Shown here: one piece after another, positions 54,901 through 64,000 of the stretch
How the letters are laid out: the number at the start of each line of letters is the position of its first letter
Position numbering within the stretch: position 1 is the first letter of the stretch
Origin: Mariannaea sp. PMI_226
Lineage: Eukaryota; Ascomycota; Sordariomycetes; Hypocreales; Nectriaceae
Assembly (NCBI GenBank): GCA_024336345.1
Contig: JANFOG010000013.1
Coordinates: 868,001-932,000, forward strand
Length of the DNA: 64,000 bases
Reading direction: 5' to 3'
The notes under the pieces: model-generated
The model's input: only the letters and a program-made list of their open reading frames with translations
Told to the model about the DNA's origin: nothing
Database searches by the model: none
Translations under genes and position numbers: made by a program

Positions 54901-56855
54901 GTTTGGCTGTTGGCTCGGCTCGGAGACGCACGCACGTAGGGCACGCCCGATGGATCGAGACCGGACGGTGAGGGTTTAGACAGATGAACGACGTCGACGG
55001 CGTGGTGTGCGGTGTGCTTGCTAGAGTTGCAGTAATTTACGACTGGAGGCGCGGTTGCGGTGTGTGGGTGGGCTTTTCCACCGAGCAGGGGGGGGATTGC
55101 AATAGTCTAGAACGTGGATTATTGGAAATATTTATGATTAGGCCGCGTTGCAGCCGCTGCGGAGCTGGGCAAGAGAGTGTTGTGGTCTATCGGATAGGAG
55201 GCGGTTCACATTTCTGACAATATGCCATTTGCTGTAAAGGGGTTCAGTCAGGGGAGGGATCGGGAAGAAAAAAAAAGCCACGAGCGTAGTCAAAGGCGTA
55301 CCTGTAAAGAGCGTCAGGTGTTTAATGTTTCTGCATCCCTTGTTTCGTTAGGTGTCTGCAAGCGATTTAATTTTGGGGTGGCGCAGCGGGGTTTCCCGCG
55401 ACATCAGCCATCAGCAGCTTGACAGACAGGTACCATCAGTTGGGTCAGGTCCCGGTGTCTTACTCTCCAGTGGATGCCCCGCTGTGAGGTGCAGGCAACA
55501 GTCGCTAATCAACTGACGGGAACCTCCATCTAGGTTGCACCCACTACGCTGGATCGCCAGGCTTGAGGCTTGAGGGGGGGAAGACTGAGGGGGGACCCCT
55601 ATGGTTCATTCATTCCTTGCCCACAAACAAGGGGCAGGTCCTGGCAGGCTCCAATCCACGTGGGGTGGGTATTTATTTGCAGATGTGGCAATTGATGGGA
55701 TGGAGATGGACAATCCCATGTCTCTCGAGGTTGCTGTTTGAAGCAGAAAGTTTGTGGATCCTAATGGTTAGGAAATGATTGGCATAGGGACACACGATTG
55801 TCAGTGATTGGCGTTGGTAGACTCTTCGCTGGTTTGATGAGTTCCTAGTACTTCAATGATGAAGCTATTGCGACGAGGTACAGACCAACCTGCATGGATT
55901 GGGAGGCCAGGGATGCACCCAACAACACCTTCATGATAGACACATTGAGTCTTGTGACTTACAGGTAACTCAATACAAGGCAATTTTATCTAAGATAATT
56001 CGAAAGCCATTGATCGAAGCATGATTACCTCGAGTTAGGTATACATTAGTAAGCCCGTTGACTTGCCACTGACAGTCAAGCTGGCTAAAATCATCGCGTA
56101 CTTCTTCTCCCGTCCAATCCGTTATTCACCCAAATGAGATCACTGATCAAAGAAAATTATTTATTCATTCTTGGATTACTGTCATGGAATGGATTGGTCC
56201 TATATATAGACCAACTTGGGCCACAATGCATACAATTTGTGCATTATTAGTGTTGTTGTGCTGCACTACCACCCACTACAACCACCTGTCAACGGAGGAT
56301 TCCATTACTGAAACCGCGCTGTCAGTTCTCTGGCGGCGCCGATGCGACAATCGTCGCACAGGTAAGCATCTCTCCTATATCGAGCGCCTATGCTTTGACA
56401 TAGAATTTCAATCAATGGATAAAAAAAACATTGTTGAGCAAATAATCTTAGATGAAGAAATTTGAAAACTCATATAGAAATTCATCCCTACTTGACTGAG
56501 CTAAGTGGGATGAAACAAATGCTACGATTTTTCACCGTGCGTCCACACCATGGCTGCAGGTCAGTTATTGTGGCTGATGAATCGGAAATGAGGCGTGTCC
56601 GTCAATCACGTGGAATTGTTTCACCCTCCATGCCTAGGTATTCTCCAGTTGGGAGCTTGATAGTCGGTTGGAGTCATGCGGCGTGTGACCCTTGCAATTG
56701 TTGGAGCGATTTTCTCGTATCTACGGCACAGATAAAACGGGGTGCCTCTGTCATTCAAGTTCATATCAGGCAAGCTCCCCCAGACTTCATTCAGGCGCCA
56801 ATTCGTTTCGAGAAACCAAGTCCTCTCTTTTGTGCGACAAATAACGTCCATTGGA
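54901..56855. other. Intergenic region, no gene seen
   Basis: About 2 kb of divergent promoter space. Frames at 56184-56950 lack domains and run into the dienelactone hydrolase leader. GC-rich in its first 300 bases, AT-richer toward 56400. Confidence 0.5.
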
Positions 56856-57810
56856 ATGTCCTGTGCCGCTTGCTTTCAAGGGAGCGTTCACGATGGCGCT
56901 CCCCGAGGAAAAACGATCAAGCTCCATGGTTTGGATACATATGTAGTTGAGCCGACCCGTGAAGGACAGGTTAAAGGCATTATTGTCATCATCCCAGATG
57001 CATTTGGTTGGGAATTCAACAACAATCGGCTCTTAGCTGATCACTACGCCGATAAAAGCGATTACAAGGTCTATCTTCCCGACTTTATGAATGGTATGTA
57101 AGCTCTGCAGACAAAGACGGTTGCCAATGTACTGATTCGCAATCATTTCACTAAAAAATCACCATCAGGCCATGCTGCTCCCGAATGGATGCTCACAAGT
57201 CTCTTTACTGCCTTGCAAACTCATAATCCCCTGACAAAAATGTTCGTTTCGCTCACAATGATTGTATCGTATGCCACTGACAAACTGGGTCAGCTGGAAC
57301 TTCCTCAAAACTATCGTGGCTTTCATTCCGTTCATGTTTCATAACAACCCCGGCAAAACTCATCCCGTGGTGAAGGGCTTTTTTGAACAACTCCGAAAGG
57401 AAGAAGGCTCTACCTTACCTATTGGCGCCGCTGGCTTCTGCTGGGGTGGTAAACATGCTATCCTCCTTTCTCATGGCTCTACGATCGATGGCAAGACGCT
57501 TGTCGATGCCGTTTTCACAGGACATCCAAGTTTCCTAGATATCCCTGGTGACATCGAGAAGATCGCCTTGCCCGTGTCCATTGCCGTTGGCGACAAGGAC
57601 AACCAGATCAAGGCCAAGCACTTCGATATTATCAACAGCATTCTTGCTGGGAAACCGGACTCCGCTAAGAGTGTGATGACTGTCTACGAGGATGCCACCC
57701 ACGGGTTCTGTGTTCGTGCTGCTATCGATATGGAAGAGCTGGCCCAGAAAGCTGCTCGGGCGGAGGATCAATGCATTGAATGGTTCCAGGCTCACTTCAA
57801 GAGTACCTAA
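56856..57810 (+). CDS. Dienelactone hydrolase family protein
   Basis: Three exons (56856-57093, 57169-57241, 57294-57810) encode 275 residues. The second intron uses a GTTCGT donor and a CCACTGAC branch site. The alpha/beta-hydrolase triad of dienelactone hydrolases is present: Cys153 in GAAGFCWGGKHA, Asp204 in VGDKDNQIK and His240 in DATHGFCVR. The N-terminal GIIVIIPDAFGWEFNNNRLLADHYA and CAACFQGSVHDGAPRGK are typical of the fungal branch (yeast Aim2-like). Substrate unknown; relatives hydrolyse lactones or cyclic dienes from aromatic degradation. Choosing 56856 as start is supported by the usual fungal MSC-ACxxG opening. The neighbourhood with MFS carriers hints at catabolism, but no other pathway enzyme is adjacent. 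Confidence 0.9.
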
Positions 57811-58276
57811 TGGTCACAGTATTTCAAGTTGTTGCGCGAAGACTCTGAAAGACTCTAGGGTGAGAAACAGGTTTCATTTCGAGCAGCCAAATCTTTGATT
57901 CGTCGCATGATTGAAGTCAGACAAGGCTAGAGCCTACTGAAAATAACTCGAAGGGCTTTTTTTTTTGTGTTCACGGAGATAGTCTTTATCCAGTGAATGT
58001 TCCTTGGCTGAGCTGTTTGCTCACCGGGGATCTAGACATGCAGTTGCATAGCTGATAACACAGGGTCACAGTCAGGATATGATCATGATTCTGGTGAAAA
58101 TTACGGAGTAAATACATGTATTAATGATTAGAGTGTAGAGCAGAGATTCATTCCTATCTAACTTATGTCCAGGCCATTAGAAAACCATACAACTTCCCAG
58201 CGGTTATTGGCCGTTGCATAACACCAGTCAAGGCAACGCTACGTTATCATAGTCCTTTTTCAGACCATTGCTAAGT
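57811..58276. terminator. Shared 3' region, convergent genes
   Basis: 466 bases between convergent stops, with a T-run at 57958-57966. No gene seen. Confidence 0.4.
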
Positions 58277-59687
58277 CTATGCTACAATTTTGTCTTTAGC
58301 GTATGCATACCGTGCACGAGTGAGTAAAATAGCACCAGCTACTGTGACAGACGCGCTGAAAATGATGCCCTGAGTGTAGTTGTCGTAGGCGTTGATCATG
58401 GCACCTGTGATTGGAGTTCCTGCTAAGCCCGCAAAACCGACAACGAATGTTGACATTCCGATGTATGTGCCAATCTATAGATACCAGAGAAAGCTCTCAT
58501 ATTTGATATCTCGCAATACACGACATGCGTACATTGCTTGGGTGATCAGCAGTGTGTGCGACAGTAGACATCATCAAGGCGATGATGATGCCGCTTGCTG
58601 CTCCAAATAGAACAGAAAAAACGATAAGTCCAGAAGAAGTGGTTATCTTGAGCCAGCAAAATAGTAAAATCGCCGAGCCGTAGCATGCTAGTGTGATGAC
58701 GTTGAATTGACCGGCATATTGGGCGACGCCGCCTCCGAGTATTCGCCCAGCGAAAGACCCAGCATTGATCATAGCGAACAAATAAGAAGAGAGACTAGAT
58801 GGCATCCCATGCATTGATGCATACTCTGCAAGATAGAAATAAGGCGTCCAAATCCCTAACACAATCATGAATAGGCCCGCGACCTGGAAAGAGTATGCAG
58901 GCTTTCGGAAGGCTTCAAGTAGGATGAAGCTGCCCTTTCTCCTCACTGATGTAGGGCGAATGGTAAATGCAGCGAGTCCCAGCAAGAGTAAGCTCAAAGA
59001 GCCGCATACCCGTTGGGCCCAGCGAAATCCAACACTTGGATGATGGAGAAGATTTGTCATGATCACGGGAAACATGATGCCTCCGATGGGAGAGCCAGTG
59101 GAGGCGAGAGCCATGGCCATGGCTCGTTTCTTGAAGAAATAATGCCCAACAATAGATAGAGCTGGGGCAAAGATGGGGCCTGACGAGATTCCGGCGAGGA
59201 CACCCTGACAGAGAAGGAACTGGTAGAATTCAGTACACAGACTTGTAAGCATCATGGCGACCACAAGAAGAATGGAGAATGGCCAAATGAGAACCGAGCA
59301 CAATACAGTTAGTATTCTGAAAACCCCTTCAAAGGATTCATGCTTTACCATTGGGCCATATCGATCTGTAACTGAACCGCTGATCAGAGTAGCAGAGAAC
59401 TGGGCGAATGCTTGAATGGAACCAATCCACGCTACACTGGAGGGAGAATATCCCGACAGGTACGTGTGTAAGTAGTAGGTTTCGTAAACTCCGGAACAAG
59501 AACAGAACATGTCAATTACCATGTATTGAAGCTCGGTGAAGTCTAGTACTGGCCCAAAGGAATTTACATATCCAAAGGAAATAACAATAAAATGAGAATA
59601 AGAAATATACCTAATAAAATAGCGGATGACTTCTATATTTGCTTTTCCTATATTTGTGGCTTGCTTTAGTGGCTTGGTGGGATACAA
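58277..59687 (-). CDS. Monocarboxylate-type MFS transporter, N-terminus unclear
   Basis: Last exon 58474-58277 plus a long exon 59687-58533 (58-nt intron GTACGC...TATAG) encode about 450 residues. Family landmarks are SSVAWIGSIQAF (helix 2), SGSVTDRYGP, QFLLCQGVLAGISSGPIFAP (helix 4 to 5), a SFAGRILGGG-type loop, and the last exon IGTYIGMSTFVVGFAGLAGTPITGAM. The N-terminus is odd: the PDGG start of the family is missing, and about 20 non-family residues (PVLDFTELQYMV onward) interrupt NSFG...VYETYY. A further insertion-like stretch follows RYGP. Unspliced short introns or a decaying 5' end could explain this. Substrate cannot be inferred. It lies tail to tail with the dienelactone hydrolase. 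Confidence 0.65.
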
Positions 59688-60566
59688 CTTTTGAAATGCA
59701 CCTCCATATAGAGTAGGGAGAAGGCCTGATTATGCTCTATTGAAAAACTGCCTTATTCATGTCCGCGCGAGTGGAAGGGGTTCCTCAGCCTGTACGAGGA
59801 GCATTTCAAACATTTTGACTAGATTTTAAGCCACAATTTAACAGCAGCCAATCAGAAAAAGGCTAAGTACAAAAGGTACTTGAGTTATCTTAGGCCCTCT
59901 ATAAGCTCAATATCTATAGCAGGCGAAATAGCTACTGCTGAGTAGCCATAAGCGCCGGAGAAATTTGATGATATAGGGGTCGTAGGGGACGTGTAGAGCT
60001 GGTCTCTCCGAGGACTATGTATCCCTAGGTAACTGACAGGGACATCATAGTGTGGCGTCCTTAGCGCTAGTCAAAACTTCTGCAATGCTCCTCCGTAAAA
60101 TGAACAATGAACCCTGGCTGCCTGGATGATGCTTTGGTGATTTAAGTATAAAGGGGATGGGGAGATCCGGGGGGGGAGCCCACCAATAGACAATTCCCTA
60201 TCTCTATCCACATAAGAATGTTCATCAGAATCGGTGCTTAGCGCACCAAGCTAGCCTCTGGTGGCTTCAATAGTCTGCATGCAACGCCCTGGATCGCGCT
60301 GACAACGGTTGAGGCGAGGCTCTAGGCCGCTTTTCGCATCGCTACCCCTGCGTCTTGTTGGCGTCAAAAAATCGATCGATTTAAATACTTGCTGAGAAAA
60401 CGGCGGCTAAGATCACTTCTTCTCTTTCTTCTTCATCGATCACTCTAGCTCTGATTGATGCCACTCGTTTTTCCTACTCACACAGTCCTTGCACTGCTTC
60501 ACGCCACTCGTTCCAACTCCATATAATACTCTTCGCACTAATTCACGACGCTCGTTCCCACCTGTC
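59688..60566. other. Intergenic, divergent promoters
   Basis: About 880 bases between the MFS start (minus) and the secreted-protein start (plus). A CT-rich tract (60415-60490) and near-duplicate segments with TTCACGACGCTCGTTCC and TTCACGCCACTCGTTCC (60498, 60542) occur just before the start. No gene seen. Confidence 0.45.
60498..60558 (+). repeat. Short tandem-like duplication in the leader
   Basis: Two 17-base segments that differ at one or two positions (around 60498-60514 and 60542-60558), each followed by an A/C-rich spacer, sit in the leader just upstream of the secreted Thr-rich protein. The near identity suggests a local duplication. Confidence 0.5.
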
Positions 60567-61303
60567 ATGGCTGCTTCCAAGATGTTTGCTGCTCTTGTAG
60601 TTACTGCCCTCAGCATCTACGGTGCCAATGCCGGTCCTTGCAAACCTTTGACGACAACAACCGTAGCAACCTCGACCACCGCCGCTCCTACGGTCACGAC
60701 AACGGAACCCCCCTCAACCACAGCGACCTCGACTGCGGCTCCAACGACGACCGCCCCTGTCTGCCACGGGAACCAAATTATCATCAACCCTAGTTTTGAA
60801 GATAATAGTAGCGGAGCCCCATGGAGCGGGGATGTCTCGATTGGCCACGGTGACGGCCACACCGGTTCCGCTGAAACGTACGTTTTCTTTTCTTAGCATC
60901 TTGTAGTTAACTTGTGCTGAATGGATGGATTTTTAGGACCTTCCAAAGCTTTCAGGGTAATGGCGATGCTACTATCAGCCAGACTCTGTATAACGTTCAG
61001 CCCGGCGCGTATCAGTTGAGCTTCGCCTTCTCTGTGAAATCATATTCTCCCTGGGCCGATACCAGCGGCAGCTTTGGTTGCAGCTATAGTGTTCTTATCA
61101 ACAACCAAAACGTCGCTGGCAACGGTGTTAATCCTGAGAGTCCTTTTTATCCTAATTGGTCGACCAACAGCGCCGTCTGGATAACCAACGGCGCAGACCA
61201 AGCTGATTTCAAAATTCAGATCTCATGCGGCGGAGAATACAACTCTCTCGTTATTATTACCGATGATGTCACGTTGACAAGAGAATGTCAGGCCGCCACC
61301 TAA
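60567..61303 (+). CDS. Secreted Thr-rich protein with a CBM-like domain
   Basis: Two exons (60567-60877, 60937-61303; 59-nt intron) encode 225 residues. A signal peptide (MAASKMFAALVVTALSIYGANA) leads into a Thr/Pro-rich, probably O-glycosylated linker (about 28-65). A globular domain opens with IIINPSFEDNSSGAPWSG, the usual first strand of jelly-roll carbohydrate-binding modules, and continues with ISQTLYNVQPGAYQLSFAFS and ITDDVTLT at the end. This layout occurs in many secreted fungal proteins of unknown role, including some that bind cell-wall polysaccharide. The start at 60567 was chosen because the signal peptide begins there; the frame is open 26 codons upstream. Confidence 0.8.
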
Positions 61304-62010
61304 TAAGGGCGGGTAAGGCTTAGCTATTTGAGGTTCGGCACCATAACATAGTACCGTTTTGTATATCAAATGAATAGAGTAGAGTTTGAAGAGTGCCTTC
61401 AGCTTATATTAATGAACATTTCGATTATAATAATTATAGTTATGTGTTCAATATTCTTATTTCATTTTTCAAAGGTAGATACGCCTAGTATCCTTTGGGC
61501 AACCCTCATACTAGTGCTAGAAGAATCTATAGACAACCGGTTATATACATCAATTACCATTTGCATAATATTATAGAAAAGAACAATAGGCTTGAGGGCA
61601 ATAAATTAGAAGGTAAATAATAATTATTTAATATTTTAATGAGTTTTTATTTAATATAATCGTTACGCAAATATATATAATAACATTATTCTAACAAAAC
61701 TTAAACTACTATTGTTAGGATAAGATTTTGGGAAGATATAGTATGCTCTACTTTAATGATTTAATTATGTAAGAATTAGTCCCAGTTTACTTCCCAAAAG
61801 TTTCCCTTCCGGTCTGCTTCGTTAAGTCTAGTAATTGTATTAGAGATAATTATAATAGTATACTATATGTCACATAGGATAGGTGTTGACCGCTATTTGA
61901 CACTATAATTACTAGATCTAATTTAATGGTAAGGGTAATCTAATAAAGATATATAAAGTTATGGATTGGTAATGTAAAGGGGATGTTCTTTATCAAACAT
62001 TTAAGACTGA
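61304..62010. other. AT-rich block
   Basis: About 700 bases with long A/T stretches (especially 61570-61730) and many TAAT/ATTA steps. No gene and no transposon motif is readable. It resembles decayed repeat DNA, and the truncated regulator remnant begins right at its edge. Confidence 0.5.
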
Positions 62011-63116
62011 AGTGACTCTGGCCCTAAAGTCAAGTTATATAGCAGTCCCAAAGCTCTCAAGTATGAGGAGGTTTTACGGTACACTCACAAATTGACGCAA
62101 GCTGACGAGTCCCTGCCATGCAGGGATGTAGAAGCAGAAAATGGTGAAACCAGAAATAAACTAACATCACTCTCTCACGCTTTCCTCTATTTCCAGTTTG
62201 CTGAGTGTATCTTGGTCATCTATCGACCCTACGTCCAAAGCAATAAAAGCAAATTCGGACTCTCCGAGATTATTTGCTTCCAGTTCTCAAGAGATGTACT
62301 TCTTCTCAATAAGAAGCTAGGCTCAATGGGGATCCAAGGCCTGGCAGTCCTTCGAGACGACCTTATGCTGGCTTCCTTGAGTCTGGTGTGAGAGACCATG
62401 CTGCAGCCCAAAGGTCAGTCCTCAGTCTCTCGATCATCATTGACTTATAATGCTTATATGTAGACAATACCAACAAATACAGACTCAATCAGCATTGCGA
62501 TGATGAACTCGGAAGCCACAATTCATCTCTTAGAGGAGTGTCTACCGTATATGGAGGATCTGTACCTCCGCTGTGCTCATGGAGAACCATGGTGCTTTGT
62601 TACCATGTATGCCGCCGTCATGTTGCTGAAGGTACATATAAGAGGTGAAGCTTTACAACCAGCCAAGATTTTATTTGCACAGAGATTCTTGGACCTATAC
62701 TACAGACAAAATGGAAAGGAGCGTATCTCACTTTTGGGCAAACAACAATCTCTCACTTCGATATTGGGAGATCAAATTGAGGTAAGTCATCTTGCCTCAA
62801 TGAACCTGAGATGTGTCCTTCTAGGGATAAAGGGTATGCATTCTCTCGACTGTCGTGCTGACTAGCAGGTAGACTCAGGCAGGTTCTCAACCACCAATGT
62901 CTAGTACAGCGGCTTTCCCAATGTCATCATGGCTGCTGGATAGCAATTACCCTGACGTAAGTATAATATGTGATAGTATTTCTACAGTTTCTAACCCGAC
63001 AAAATTTTGATATCAATCCGTTTACTCTCAACATGGAGTTTGATACTCAATGGGAGTCGTTTGATTTCAATGTTTCCACCCAGCTGTGGGGGGGGGAGGA
63101 AGCATCACCTCTCTAA
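62011..63116 (+). pseudogene. C-terminal part of a fungal transcription factor, 5' end missing
   Basis: Exon-like segments 62011-62385, 62464-62781, 62873-62956 and 62988-63116 join in frame. Their products look like the C-terminal half of a Zn2Cys6-type regulator: LYSSPKALKYEEVLRYTHKL, SLSHAFLYFQFAECILVIYRP, then helical segments and a Gln/Ser/Trp-rich acidic tail (FDFNVSTQLWGGEE). No zinc cluster or start codon precedes it; a stop at 62008-62010 and the AT-rich block lie immediately upstream. The last proposed intron would be only 31 nt, unusually short, and a G-run of nine (63087-63095) sits near the stop. The most likely reading is a 5'-truncated, decaying gene; an undetected first exon farther upstream is possible. 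Confidence 0.5.
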
Positions 63117-63779
63117 TGCGTCTTTGTAATAATGATGATATTATCAATAATTTGAAATAAGAGAATCTCATTTTCATCCATTATATGTCGAAGATCATTT
63201 CCTCTTTATTTCTTTCCAAGGTGGTAACGAGATGTTGCTGTACTATCTTTGGAATATCCATACGAACAAGTATTATCGTCTCCCCAACGACCGCAGACGA
63301 TCGAGATAGACTTTGTCTTCATTAATTCTCACTTTCGATTATACGCTCGGTCTTGCCCCACCAAATGATCCGATTCCAAAATCTATTACGTTTTTGATCT
63401 TGATACCAGCACGGGAATATGGGCCTTAGGCTATGCCGATTAATGTCACCGAACTTCTATTTGTTCTTTCCTCTAATTTATTCACTATAAGCTGACAAAG
63501 TGAAAAGCCATCGGTATCAACCTTGCTAGGACATTGTCTCGGCGACGATAATCCAGGACTTCTCAAAACATTGACGCAGTTATTGTAATAAAGACTGGGC
63601 AGTGATTAACTTGACATGAAGTAAAGCTGAGACACGAGACTAGGTACGAAGCCGAACAGAGCATTGCAAGAATCAGTCGCTCCGACTTCTGAGCTACGCC
63701 AAACCACAAGAAAATTGAACCCCCCTCCCCCTCCCCCCCTTATTCGTCCATATAGTACTTCTCCATAACATGACATAGG
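63117..63779. other. Intergenic, no gene seen
   Basis: Low-complexity and AT-rich sequence with a C-rich run at 63721-63739. No reading frame with protein features. Confidence 0.4.
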
Positions 63780-64000
63780 TTAACCACAAACAATGAAAAT
63801 ACACTGCCAACCAAAGCCTTTGTCGCCACCGATATGAGCTTCAGAGTCAAGTTTAGTGCCTACATTTGCTTGGCAGTTGTCGGCAAAATTGCTCGCCCAA
63901 GCACCCTGTCCTGTACCACTCCAAGACCAATTATTGTCGTGATTTGTAATAACATTCTTGCCACATGCGCAATAGGCATGATTTCCAGAATAAAAACAAC
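63780..64000 (-). CDS. Secreted Cys-rich small protein, C-terminal part (runs off the window)
   Basis: The minus-strand frame from the window edge to a TAA at 63780-63782 encodes a Gly/Asn/Trp/Cys-rich sequence: NHAYCACGKN, NWSWSGTGQG, NFADNC, and a final FGWQCIFIVCG. The even Cys spacing and small polar residues are typical of secreted fungal Cys-rich proteins (effector or antimicrobial type). The signal peptide would lie beyond 64000, so the gene is incomplete here. It is the second gene of this general class in the window, but I see no close relation to the broken one at 35366. Confidence 0.55.
   Translation of the reverse strand, partial: CFYSGNHAYCACGKNVITNHDNNWSWSGTGQGAWASNFADNCQANVGTKLDSEAHIGGDKGFGWQCIFIVCG

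Noticed and set aside
56184..56465. 93-codon frame with a hydrophobic, Cys-containing start
   Set aside because: Composition not sustained, no splice extension into the hydrolase gene; probably leader or chance.
1..64000. tRNA genes, rRNA genes and CRISPR arrays
   Set aside because: No convincing A/B-box pair with cloverleaf, no rRNA sequence and no regularly spaced repeats were seen by eye; a tRNA scan could still find a missed one.

Overview
The window looks like a chromosome arm of a filamentous ascomycete. Introns are short (mostly about 50-85 nt, GT...CTAAC/CTGAC...AG), intergenic regions are pyrimidine-rich and often longer than 1 kb, and the housekeeping proteins are of fungal type (SGF29, ARF6/ArfB, CDK8/Ssn3, Arp2, mitochondrial release factor, Zn2Cys6 regulators). 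The His-rich insert in the CDK8 protein and the overall gene style suggest a Sordariomycete, probably of the order Hypocreales. That placement is inference; no rRNA or other marker is present. All exon joins were made by eye.

Layout. 1-27.5 kb is mostly core: a small Ser-rich orphan, a cyclophilin-RRM splicing-type protein (cyp6), a 6-kb gene-free leader before a Zn2Cys6 regulator, an orphan membrane protein, mannose-6-phosphate isomerase, a flavoprotein monooxygenase, the SAGA subunit SGF29 and the small GTPase ArfB.

28.7-37.9 kb is an accessory island lying between two core genes (arfB and ssn3). It holds nine dispersed copies of a tiny intronless protein, all on the minus strand. Eight start with Met-Cys and all share a Cys signature: C-x8-C-x2-C-x(10-14)-C-x9-C-x(n)-C-x2-C, normally with Ala three residues after the fourth Cys. 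Most copies have their own TATA-like box about 130-210 bp upstream. I do not recognise a named family. This array is the most notable content of the window. It is split by an AT-rich 3.4-kb stretch carrying a frameshifted secreted Cys-rich protein gene.

38.8-54.9 kb returns to core and metabolic genes: ssn3, arp2, an Asp/Glu-type racemase facing a sugar porter tail to tail, an intronless glutathione transferase, a monocarboxylate-type MFS transporter, the mitochondrial release factor and a conserved fungal protein of unknown role.

55-64 kb is accessory again: a dienelactone hydrolase, an MFS transporter with an odd N-terminus, a secreted Thr-rich protein, an AT-rich block next to a regulator lacking its DNA-binding end, and the C-terminus of a secreted Cys-rich protein running off the window.
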